Origin: DASUXY01 sp036377675
GTDB taxonomy: Bacteria; Bacillota; Bacilli; Bacillales; Amphibacillaceae
DNA: 10,433 bases
Direction: 5' to 3'
Assembly (NCBI GenBank): GCA_036377675.1
Contig: DASUXY010000042.1
Span: forward strand, 1-10,433
The first letter of the stretch is position 1. Each line of letters opens with the position of its first letter. A program made the position numbers and the translations under genes. The notes under the pieces are model-generated. The model had not been told where the DNA came from, made no database searches, and saw only the letters and a program-made list of their open reading frames with translations. Below, piece by piece: positions 1-5,994 of the stretch.

Positions 1-18
1 CCCCCTCGAGAAGTCATT

Positions 19-62
19 TTACAAAATAAATGTCTTTTGTAACTGTAAAAGTAAGCTACAGT
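19..62. repeat. Two AT-rich inverted repeats upstream of the amidase promoter
   Basis: Bases 19-26 (TTACAAAA) and 35-42 (TTTTGTAA) form an 8-bp perfect dyad with an 8-base loop. Bases 42-47 (ACTGTA) and 57-62 (TACAGT) form a second dyad, with arms 6 bp long and 9 bases apart. They lie about 50-90 bases before the likely amidase transcription start, so an upstream regulator site is possible. AT-rich dyads of this size also arise by chance, and neither is followed by a T tract on the + strand that would make it a terminator. Nothing else is recognised in bases 1-90. Confidence 0.2.
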
Positions 63-89
63 CTGTCATTATTCAAGAAAGTGTATACG

Positions 90-121
90 TAGACGTTTTT
101 TTAAATTTTACATGTTATAAT
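90..121 (+). promoter_or_regulatory. Probable sigma-A promoter of the amidase gene (extended -10)
   Basis: Bases 116-121 read TATAAT, a perfect -10 box, preceded by TG at 113-114 in the extended -10 arrangement (TGTTATAAT). No good -35 is found at 17 bases. TAGACG at 90-95 matches TTGACA in four positions but lies 20 bases away, so the extended -10 probably carries the recognition. Transcription would start near base 128, leaving a leader of about 37-40 bases before the start codon. Confidence 0.5.
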
Positions 122-132
122 AAAACTATAAA

Positions 133-144
133 TTGTTTAGACAA
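133..144. promoter_or_regulatory. Candidate repressor operator just after the amidase transcription start
   Basis: TTGTTTAGACAA is a TTGT-N4-ACAA dyad lying at roughly +6 to +17 relative to the predicted start site, a position where a bound MarR- or TetR-type repressor would block transcription. No such regulator gene is present in the window. The 4-bp arms are short, so chance is a real alternative. Confidence 0.2.
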
Positions 145-164
145 CTGCTCGAAATGGGGGATGG

Positions 165-1616
165 ATGATGAAACGTGAGCGAGTCAAAAAGAACGAAGCA
201 CAATCAATTCTTGACATGGATGCCACAAGTCTAGCCCAGAAAATCAAACAGAAAGATTTGTCGAGTTACGAAGTCGTACATACATATATCGATCACATTT
301 ACAAAATAAACCGAACGATCAATGCTGTTGTCGAAGAGAGGTTTACAGACGCATTAGCGGAAGCAAAAGCAGTCGATACAAAATCCCATTCTTCTGTCAA
401 AGGGCCTTTAGAGGGTGTTCCAATTAGTATTAAAGAGTCTTTTGATGTGAAAGGTATGAAAACGACGGGTGGATTAATTCACCGGCAAGATTTAATAATT
501 AAACAAGATTCTAAAGTTGTAAAAAGACTTAAACGTGCCGGAGCCATTATTCTTTGTAAAACGAACACACCAACCTTATGTTTTTGTCAAGAAACAGATA
601 ATAAAGTGTATGGACAAACGAACAATCCTTGGGATGTTACCCGAAGCGCTGGAGGTTCTAGTGGTGGAGAAGGTGCTTTACTCGCCTCTGGAGGAGCAGC
701 CGTAGGGTTAGGATCGGATATTGGTGGATCCATTCGCTTTCCGAGTCATTTAAATGGGATTGTTGGCTTTAAATCCGGTATGAATCAAGTGCCACAAGAC
801 GGTCATTTTCCACAAGCAACACTTTCTTTACAACAACGAATGTTAGGTTTTGGCCCTATGGGAAAATCAGTTCGAGATATGGAGCTTTTGTATAAAGTGA
901 TAGCTCGCAATACTCCGAGTGAACAATCTCTTCACAGTTTTTATATTCAGTTTATGCCAACAATTAATATGGGCTATCCATTATCAAGAGAAACAAAACA
1001 ACTCTTAACACAAATGAGAGACTTTTTAAGTACTTCTTTTCCAATTCGCGAAGAAACACCACCATATTTTGATGATAGTGCCTTGCTCTGGCAAGAAATA
1101 ATGTCTTTAGATGGTGGAGAGTCGATGAAAGAAGCCTCCTTTATAAAAGACCGGACGAAACCGATTACCGAATACATGAAAGAAACGGTGCGAGGTACAT
1201 CGCAATACCACAAATATTTCACATGGGCATTGTTTGGAGCGCATTTATTTAAACCATCAAAAAAACGAATAAAAGAAATTGAAGCAATTATTCGTAACGG
1301 TGATCAGATCATCAATCATTATTTTAAAGACCGTTTGCTCATCGCTCCTGTTTATCATTGTGGAGCACGCAAACATGGTTCATTGTATAAAGAAATCTTT
1401 TCTCTTCGAAGAACTTTTCTCTCTTACATGCCATATGTAGCTTATGCAAATGTTTGGGGATTGCCTTCTCTAGTTATTCCCGTCGGTACGGATGACGAAG
1501 GGATGCCCATTGGAATTCAAGTTATGAGTAAAAATGGTAACGAAATAGCAATGTTCAAATTAGGAAAAATTATTGAAAAAAGATTTCAAGGATATGTGCG
1601 CTGTACGAATATTTAG
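165..1616 (+). CDS. Amidase-signature family hydrolase, FAAH-like active-site layout
   Basis: This is a serine amidohydrolase of the amidase signature family, which cleaves carboxamide bonds (R-CO-NH2 or R-CO-NHR'). The signature core lies at about residues 80-210. Lys90 (in PISIKES), Ser165 (in AGGSSGGEGA) and nucleophile Ser189 (in DIGGSIRFPS) complete the Lys-cisSer-Ser triad. The spacings of 75 and 24 residues equal those of mammalian fatty acid amide hydrolase (Lys142, Ser217, Ser241). No signal peptide or membrane segment is visible, so it should be cytoplasmic. The 483-residue length is normal and the reading frame is intact. It lacks the gatB/gatC neighbours expected for the tRNA amidotransferase subunit GatA, so a catabolic or detoxifying amidase is likelier; the substrate is unknown. 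GGGGG at 156-160 serves two adjacent in-frame ATGs. The second, at 168, has the better 7-base spacing. No clear terminator follows. Confidence 0.9.
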   Translation: MMKRERVKKNEAQSILDMDATSLAQKIKQKDLSSYEVVHTYIDHIYKINRTINAVVEERFTDALAEAKAVDTKSHSSVKGPLEGVPISIKESFDVKGMKTTGGLIHRQDLIIKQDSKVVKRLKRAGAIILCKTNTPTLCFCQETDNKVYGQTNNPWDVTRSAGGSSGGEGALLASGGAAVGLGSDIGGSIRFPSHLNGIVGFKSGMNQVPQDGHFPQATLSLQQRMLGFGPMGKSVRDMELLYKVIARNTPSEQSLHSFYIQFMPTINMGYPLSRETKQLLTQMRDFLSTSFPIREETPPYFDDSALLWQEIMSLDGGESMKEASFIKDRTKPITEYMKETVRGTSQYHKYFTWALFGAHLFKPSKKRIKEIEAIIRNGDQIINHYFKDRLLIAPVYHCGARKHGSLYKEIFSLRRTFLSYMPYVAYANVWGLPSLVIPVGTDDEGMPIGIQVMSKNGNEIAMFKLGKIIEKRFQGYVRCTNI

Positions 1617-1711
1617 TCATCATTTTATAATTTTTCCGGCATGTATACATTCTTTCCTTTTAGCAAACAATAAGGGTAAGCAAATATAGTTAAGGGAAGG
1701 AAGTTCGAGAC

Positions 1712-1975
1712 ATGTCGCGAAAAAAAGAACGAGAATATACTGATTTTTCGAATGTCGTTAACATGCAAAATGCATTAATCCCAGAAGAGTTTCCAGAAGG
1801 AGCATTCGGTGACCCATTTAATCAAGATGATCCTGTTCAAGCGAAATCGACTCCGTGGCAACGAGGACAATACCGTGAGAGTGCTTTTGTCTATCCGGAT
1901 AAAGAGCGCCATGATGATTTACCGAGACAAACCCCTGGTGCCCACCCCATTCATGATGAGGATGAAGAGCAGTGA
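1712..1975 (+). CDS. Small acidic conserved Bacillaceae protein of unknown function
   Basis: This is an 87-residue soluble protein with no membrane segment, no signal peptide and no cysteine. It is acidic and rich in Pro, Asp and Glu, with little hydrophobic core, which suggests a partly unfolded or partner-dependent protein. The pattern EEFPEGAFGDP (25-35), a central KSTPWQRGQ (45-53) and a tail with DLPRQTPGAHP resembles short proteins that I recall as annotated 'cytosolic protein' in several Bacillus genomes. That recollection is the only family evidence and gives no function. GGGAAGGAAG at 1694-1703 sits 8 bases before the ATG and supports the start. The stop codon overlaps the stem of a hairpin terminator, so it is probably transcribed alone. 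Confidence 0.8.
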   Translation: MSRKKEREYTDFSNVVNMQNALIPEEFPEGAFGDPFNQDDPVQAKSTPWQRGQYRESAFVYPDKERHDDLPRQTPGAHPIHDEDEEQ

Positions 1976-1993
1976 ACAAGCAACTGCTCTTTT
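1965..1993 (+). terminator. Rho-independent terminator of the small acidic protein gene
   Basis: AAGAGCAGT (1965-1973) pairs perfectly with ACTGCTCTT (1983-1991) around a 9-base loop. The T's at 1990-1993 follow, then a T-rich stretch. The stop codon at 1973-1975 overlaps the left arm. The minus side of the stem is not followed by T's, so it does not look like a terminator for yutD. Confidence 0.75.
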
Positions 1994-2005
1994 GTTATGT
2001 GATTT

Positions 2006-2287
2006 TTATTCTTTCACTTTACGAAGAACGAAGTATGCGCAGCCAAAATTACAGAACTCGTATAAATAATCGTCTAACGTACTAATTTTTGTATCAAAAG
2101 TAGCTTTTGAATGATGGTCATGATAAAACCCGCGCAGACGTAGCTGATTATAACCCCAATCCCCCACGATAAAATCATATTTCTTTAAAATATCTGCGAA
2201 TCGTTCCTCTAACGAATCTTGTTGAAAACCATTTTTGTAATTTTCAATCACTTCGTATTTTTTCCCATATAATTCAATCACTAACAT
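2006..2287 (-). CDS. yutD: YutD-family protein (DUF1027)
   Basis: This 93-residue cytoplasmic protein has the very conserved YutD core: YDFIVGDWGYNQLRLRGF (about 37-54), then TFDTKISTLDDYLYEFCNFG and a C-terminal AYFVLRK. The biochemical role of the family is not known. In B. subtilis the gene also lies next to yutC on the opposite strand, as here. The upstream sequence AAGTGGGGTGA resembles the full Shine-Dalgarno sequence but leaves only 3 bases between its GGGG and the ATG at 2287. The in-frame GTG at codon 3 (2281) would have 9 bases and is a real alternative start. No confident promoter is visible in the roughly 145 bases shared with divergent yutC. Confidence 0.9.
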   Translation of the reverse strand: MLVIELYGKKYEVIENYKNGFQQDSLEERFADILKKYDFIVGDWGYNQLRLRGFYHDHHSKATFDTKISTLDDYLYEFCNFGCAYFVLRKVKE

Positions 2288-2432
2288 TCACCCCACTTAA
2301 TTGACTCTAGTTTACCATAAACCATTGTGAAAAAACGAATCGTATTCATGATTTTGGAGGGTATGATTTTATCAATACAATCCAAACTAATTGAATGAAG
2401 AACGAAATGAAAAATATAGAAATGAGGTGTAT

Positions 2433-2993
2433 ATGATGAGACTTGTTATATCTTCAATTGTAGCACTTTTATTTTTAGTCGGATGCGGGATGGAAAATAC
2501 GATTGATGAAATGTCAGAAGACGTTAATCCTGTAAAAAACCGACAAAAAGAACCGGTTGATTCAGAATTGGATAAACAGCTTGGTTATGTTAGTTATAAG
2601 AAGGAAGAAGTTAAGCTTGATGAAGAAAATAATCATGGCGCAACGATGGATCGGGAAGAAACGGCTGATTTAATTACGCGCATCATTTTACGAAATGACG
2701 GTTTTGAAGAAGTGGCTACACTTGTTACCGACAAAGAAGCTCTTATTGTTTATGAAAAGAATGAGGAACTAACAGACGAAGAAGCCGCCTCTATAGTCAA
2801 TAAGTCAGCAATGTCGATTTTGCCAAGTTTTTTTGATGTGTACGTATCCCATAATGAACAATTAATTCCAGATATTCATAGTTTACACAACTCGACGACA
2901 ACGAATGAAAATTACGACAATACGTTAGAAAGAATCATTAAAGAAATGAAGAAGGATCCACAAGGAAATGAGGATTTAAATGAGTCACCTTAA
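2433..2993 (+). CDS. yutC: Sporulation lipoprotein, YhcN/YlaJ family (YutC-like)
   Basis: From the ATG at 2433 the protein has a short positive start, a hydrophobic stretch (about residues 4-17) and a lipobox LVGC with Cys18. It should therefore be a lipoprotein anchored in a membrane, probably of the forespore or spore. The mature part is acidic and soluble. The ADLITRIILRNDGFEEVATLVTD-type region, followed by EELTDEEAASIVNKSA, is typical of the YhcN/YlaJ sporulation lipoprotein family, and the place between yutD and lytH points to YutC. The exact function is unknown. GAGG at 2424-2427 lies 5 bases before the first ATG and 8 bases before a second one (2436). Longer readings starting at the TTG at 2391 have no supporting ribosome site and would bury the signal sequence. 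A terminator follows the stop directly. Confidence 0.85.
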   Translation: MMRLVISSIVALLFLVGCGMENTIDEMSEDVNPVKNRQKEPVDSELDKQLGYVSYKKEEVKLDEENNHGATMDREETADLITRIILRNDGFEEVATLVTDKEALIVYEKNEELTDEEAASIVNKSAMSILPSFFDVYVSHNEQLIPDIHSLHNSTTTNENYDNTLERIIKEMKKDPQGNEDLNESP

Positions 2994-3003
2994 TGAAATC
3001 ATC

Positions 3004-3035
3004 GGGCTAACTACGCATCGTTGGTTAGTCCTTTT
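3004..3035 (+). terminator. Rho-independent terminator after yutC
   Basis: GGGCTAAC (3004-3011) pairs with GTTAGTCC (3024-3031), including one G-T wobble, and TTTT follows at 3032-3035. It lies 11 bases after the yutC stop and overlaps the first codons of the longest possible lytH reading frame, which argues that lytH starts further downstream. Confidence 0.75.
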
Positions 3036-3062
3036 CGCTTACAAACATTGTTCATAAAAACA

Positions 3063-3077
3063 GAGGTGAATACATTG
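3063..3077 (+). promoter_or_regulatory. Ribosome binding site deciding a TTG start for lytH
   Basis: GAGGTGA at 3063-3069 is followed 8 bases after its GAGG by TTG at 3075-3077, in frame with the M23 protein. The protein then begins directly with a hydrophobic signal sequence. The 18 extra codons upstream would run through the yutC terminator and have no ribosome site. Confidence 0.8.
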
Positions 3078-4067
3078 TCGCTTTTTAGGCAGTTCATACT
3101 GATGACATTGACCTTTACGATGATTGTTGCTCATTGTATACATGGCGTTCATGCTGAAGAACGTAAAGAAGATCTTTATGAACAGCGAATGGCTTTATAC
3201 AAAAAAACGGAAACATTAACTCAAATACCTTGGTACTATATTGCGGCTATTGACCAATATGAACGACAAACTCTCGAAAAAAAAGAGGGAGAACGAGACC
3301 CAGTCATCTCTATTCAATTTCCCGAAGAATTATGGTTTGGTCCTGGCAATAGTGCCATGATTATGGATGAAAAAATCATTCGTTTTTTTGACGGATTAGG
3401 GAAAGATGGAAATGGAGACCAGCAAGCAAATCCGAACAATGATGAAGATGTATTGTTTACAATGGCAAACTATTTATTGCAGTTTGGTCCAACAGAAGAT
3501 GACATAAAAATAGGTATTTGGAATTTTTATAAACGTGACCTCGCTGTGCAAACGATTAAAAATACAGCTAAAGTATTTAAAAAATTTAACCATATCCATT
3601 TAACTGAACGAGACTTCCCTGTCGATACGAATTATAATTATAGCTATCGAAGTACGTGGGGAGATCGCCGAGGATTTGGTGGTGTACGGATTCATGAAGG
3701 GACAGATATTTTTGCTGGTTATGGAACACCTGTACATGCAACAACATACGGTGTCGTTGAATTAAAGGGATGGAATCTTTATGGTGGCTGGAGAATCGGC
3801 ATTCGTGATATTTTTAACATTTATCACTATTATGCACATTTAAGTGCATATAACGACGAAATCCAAGTAGGTCAAGTTGTAAAACCAGGTGACATTTTAG
3901 GAAAGGTCGGCTCAACCGGATATGGTCCACCTGGAACATCCGGAAAATTTCCACCACACCTACACTATGGGATGTATAAAGATGATGGCGATCGAGAATG
4001 GTCATTTGATCCGTATCCCTTTTTACGAAAATGGGAACGTATGACAAAACAAAGTAACAGTAGATAA
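3075..4067 (+). CDS. lytH: LytH-like L-Ala-D-Glu peptidase (M23), spore cortex maturation
   Basis: LytH (YunA) of B. subtilis trims cortex peptidoglycan stem peptides to single L-alanine during spore formation. Counting from the TTG start, the 330-residue protein has a signal sequence or anchor at about 4-27 ending in VHA, so it acts outside the membrane. A long family-specific N-terminal half follows, including TQIPWYYIAAIDQYER and FFDGLGKDGNGD. The M23 zinc peptidase domain occupies about 190-320. The zinc ligands are His207 and Asp211 (in HEGTD) and His297 (in HLH 295-297). His255 (in YAHL) and His295 fit the catalytic histidines, so the site is complete. YRSTWGD and GPPGTSGKFPPHLHYGMY strongly resemble B. 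subtilis LytH. The preceding terminator and its own ribosome site suggest a single-gene unit. I could not place a sporulation promoter with confidence. Confidence 0.93.
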   Translation: MSLFRQFILMTLTFTMIVAHCIHGVHAEERKEDLYEQRMALYKKTETLTQIPWYYIAAIDQYERQTLEKKEGERDPVISIQFPEELWFGPGNSAMIMDEKIIRFFDGLGKDGNGDQQANPNNDEDVLFTMANYLLQFGPTEDDIKIGIWNFYKRDLAVQTIKNTAKVFKKFNHIHLTERDFPVDTNYNYSYRSTWGDRRGFGGVRIHEGTDIFAGYGTPVHATTYGVVELKGWNLYGGWRIGIRDIFNIYHYYAHLSAYNDEIQVGQVVKPGDILGKVGSTGYGPPGTSGKFPPHLHYGMYKDDGDREWSFDPYPFLRKWERMTKQSNSR

Positions 4068-4098
4068 GGGGGAATTAACACCCTTATCTACATTTTTT
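4061..4098 (+). terminator. Strong terminator between convergent lytH and transporter genes
   Basis: TAGATAAGGG (4061-4070) and CCCTTATCTA (4081-4090) form a perfect 10-bp stem with a 10-base loop, followed by TTTTTT at 4093-4098. The lytH stop codon (4065-4067) lies inside the left arm. On the minus strand the stem is followed by a broken T-rich run, so it may also stop the transporter operon, less efficiently. Confidence 0.9.
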
Positions 4099-4113
4099 CA
4101 TGAGTTGATTTGC

Positions 4114-4227
4114 TCACCCTTTAGCGTCCTTTTTAGATTGTTTCATCGCGTGGATAATGCTTGCTGTCAATCCACCCCAAATAACAATCACTCCAATACC
4201 CATGACAATGATTGCACTTATACTCAT
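4114..4227 (-). CDS. Tiny transporter subunit, methionine/alanine importer small-subunit type (MetS-like)
   Basis: This is a 37-residue protein: a short start, one hydrophobic helix (about residues 4-26, with VIVIWGGLTASI) and a Lys-rich tail ending KKDAKG. That is the layout of the small single-helix subunit needed by some NSS-family methionine/alanine importers (MetS with MetP in Corynebacterium glutamicum). It starts one base after the stop of the large transporter gene. Its ribosome site GAGGAGG lies in the last codons of that gene, 9 bases before the ATG, so translation is probably coupled. The assignment rests on size, hydrophobic pattern and position, because the sequence is too short for firm homology by eye. 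Substrate specificity is inferred. It is easily missed by gene finders. Confidence 0.8.
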   Translation of the reverse strand: MSISAIIVMGIGVIVIWGGLTASIIHAMKQSKKDAKG

Positions 4228-4228
4228 C

Positions 4229-5758
4229 TTATTTTGCCTCCTCTTTTAATGGGATTGACGATTGTAACGTTTTCCACTTCGTAAGTGACATTAAAATACC
4301 GATGGCGAGAGCTGATGCAGCAACAGCCCAACCACCGTACAAGACAAACACATCTGAATACCCTTCATAGTTCCCTGTTTCGGTTGGGAATTGTCTTAAT
4401 ACGTTTTCTTTAAATAGTCCATACATCATATATCCTAAAACAAGTGGTGTAATAGCTCCTAAACTAATCGTCCACCAAGACCCTACATGAAGATCAGATA
4501 AATCATTCGTATATTGTTTGAACTCTCCAAGCTTACGGAAAATCCAAGCGATGAGGATAACTTCGACTAAGCCAACCATCGCTACTCCAAAACTATTAAT
4601 AAAGTGGTCCACAATATCGAGGAACATGATTCCACCTTGTGTAGCATAGATTAAGGAGATGACTGCAGCTAAACCCCCACCGAATAAAACTGCTTTCAGG
4701 CGGGAAAGTTTAAATTTATCAACTAACCCAGCTACGTATGTTTCTGTAATTGACATGAGCGACGTAATGCCAGCCAGAACTAAGGAAGTGAAAAATAAAA
4801 AACCAAACAAACCATTGAATGCAGGAAGCTCGTTAATAATTTGTGGGAAGACGACAAAAGCTAATCCGACCCCTGCATCGACAACATCATCGACGGCTAC
4901 CCCTGATTGTAGTGCCATAAAACCGAGCACAGAAAAGACACCGATGCCAGCAAGTAACTCAAAACTTGAATTTCCAAATCCTACAATAAACGCATTATTC
5001 GTTATGTCTGATCGTTTTGGTAAATAACTTGCATAAGTGATCATAATTGCAAATGCAATGGACAAACTGAAAAAAATTTGTCCGTATGCTGCAATCCAGA
5101 CGCTAGGCTCTACTATTTGAGAAAAATTCGGTTTAAAAAAGGCGTCCAATCCTTGTAAAGCCCCAGGCAACGTAACAGCTCGGATGACGATGATGAGAAA
5201 CATAACCGTTAATGTAGGAATGAATATGCGGTTAGCTATTTCAATCCCCTTTTTAACCCCTCTACCTAGAATGCCTAACACAACTGTCCATACAATGATT
5301 AACGGAATGAGCACAGTTGGTACTAAACTTCCCATTTGACCTGGCTGTTCAGCTGTATGCAAGTAATTTTCAAACAAAAATGCTCCTGGATCAGCACCCC
5401 AACTTAGTTGTAAAGAAAAACCAGCGTATGATATTGCCCAGGCAATAATAACCGAATAATACGTAGATATAACAAATGCGACGAGCACTCCCCACCAACC
5501 GATCCACTCCGTCTTCTTATCCATTTGCCTAAATGTTAACGGTGCTGAACCACGATACTTATGCCCCATCGTAAATTCCATAATTAAAATCGGTATTCCT
5601 GCTGTTAACAAAGCAAACAAGTACGGAACAAAAAATGCCCCACCGCCATTTTCATAAGCTACAGCTGGAAATCGCCAAATATTTCCTAAGCCAACTGCCG
5701 AACCAACTGCTGCTAAAATAAAACCTGCTCTCGTTCCCCATTGCGAACGCGTTTCCAT
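4229..5758 (-). CDS. Sodium-dependent amino-acid transporter, NSS/SNF family (MetP-like)
   Basis: This integral membrane symporter of the neurotransmitter:sodium symporter family takes up amino acids together with Na+. The N-terminal TM1 has the hallmark GSAVGLGNIWRFP (about 19-31) followed by YENGGGAF, which builds the sodium and substrate sites of LeuT-type transporters. About 11-12 hydrophobic segments span the 509 residues, a usual bacterial length. The small subunit gene follows directly, which favours a methionine and/or alanine importer of the MetPS kind over a single-polypeptide transporter. The substrate is not provable from sequence. The ATG at 5758 is preceded by GGGGGG with 6 bases between. 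Its promoter at 5854-5882 matches the sigma-A consensus perfectly, so expression should be strong unless repressed. No riboswitch is seen in the leader of about 88 bases. Confidence 0.93.
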   Translation of the reverse strand: METRSQWGTRAGFILAAVGSAVGLGNIWRFPAVAYENGGGAFFVPYLFALLTAGIPILIMEFTMGHKYRGSAPLTFRQMDKKTEWIGWWGVLVAFVISTYYSVIIAWAISYAGFSLQLSWGADPGAFLFENYLHTAEQPGQMGSLVPTVLIPLIIVWTVVLGILGRGVKKGIEIANRIFIPTLTVMFLIIVIRAVTLPGALQGLDAFFKPNFSQIVEPSVWIAAYGQIFFSLSIAFAIMITYASYLPKRSDITNNAFIVGFGNSSFELLAGIGVFSVLGFMALQSGVAVDDVVDAGVGLAFVVFPQIINELPAFNGLFGFLFFTSLVLAGITSLMSITETYVAGLVDKFKLSRLKAVLFGGGLAAVISLIYATQGGIMFLDIVDHFINSFGVAMVGLVEVILIAWIFRKLGEFKQYTNDLSDLHVGSWWTISLGAITPLVLGYMMYGLFKENVLRQFPTETGNYEGYSDVFVLYGGWAVAASALAIGILMSLTKWKTLQSSIPLKEEAK

Positions 5759-5853
5759 CTTTTAACCCCCCAATTTATGATTTAACTAACTCCAAAATGA
5801 TTGCAACAAAATAATTTACTGTTATTAATTTTCGTTGTTTTCAGATTATATAA

Positions 5854-5882
5854 ATTATAATAGGTCTAAGTAACTATGTCAA
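5854..5882 (-). promoter_or_regulatory. Full-consensus sigma-A promoter of the NSS transporter operon
   Basis: On the minus strand TTGACA (5882-5877) and TATAAT (5859-5854) are separated by exactly 17 bases, so both boxes and the spacing are ideal. The start site should be near 5847, giving a leader of about 88 bases. The leader is AT-rich with no strong hairpin. I see no obvious operator overlapping the promoter. Confidence 0.85.
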
Positions 5883-5934
5883 CGTAAATATCGTCCATTA
5901 ATTTCACAAATAGTACCATTTTACAGTCCCTATA

Positions 5935-5973
5935 AAAACATCCTTCCACCACGAAAGGTAAGAAGGACGTTTT
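5935..5973 (-). terminator. Terminator of the lysine transporter gene
   Basis: AAAAC-A-TCCTTC (5935-5946) pairs with GAAGGA-C-GTTTT (5962-5973) with one A/C mismatch and a 15-base loop. On the minus strand the stem ends in a T run (GTTTTTAT). It lies about 21 bases after the stop codon at 5995-5997. The A/T outer stem could also work on the + strand, but no + gene precedes it. Confidence 0.8.
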
Positions 5974-5994
5974 CTTTACATATTTTATTGTTCT

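Noticed and set aside
1641..1690. Sporulation-type (TGTATA) or sigma-A (TATAGT) promoter for the 87-residue protein gene
   Set aside because: No second box lies at a suitable distance, and TATAGT would start transcription inside the ribosome site. The 10-bp palindrome ATGTATACAT at 1641-1650 is noted, but nothing supports a function.
2363..2398. 11-codon frame after GGAGG in the yutC leader, possible leader peptide
   Set aside because: Only 2 bases separate the GGAGG from the ATG, and no attenuator hairpin follows before yutC. Support is too weak.
2391..2420. TTGAAT/TATAGA as a promoter of yutC
   Set aside because: Both boxes match only 4 of 6 bases, and the start site would fall inside the ribosome binding site.
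2391..2432. TTG-started N-terminal extension of yutC
   Set aside because: There is no ribosome site before it, and it would put 14 charged residues ahead of the lipoprotein signal sequence.
3036..3060. CATAAAA as a sigma-K or sigma-G -10 box of lytH
   Set aside because: It matches the consensus only in part, and no matching -35 could be placed, so no promoter is called.
4659..5027. 122-codon + strand frame
   Set aside because: It is a shadow of the transporter gene in another frame, with no ribosome site and low-complexity Thr/Pro/Lys composition.
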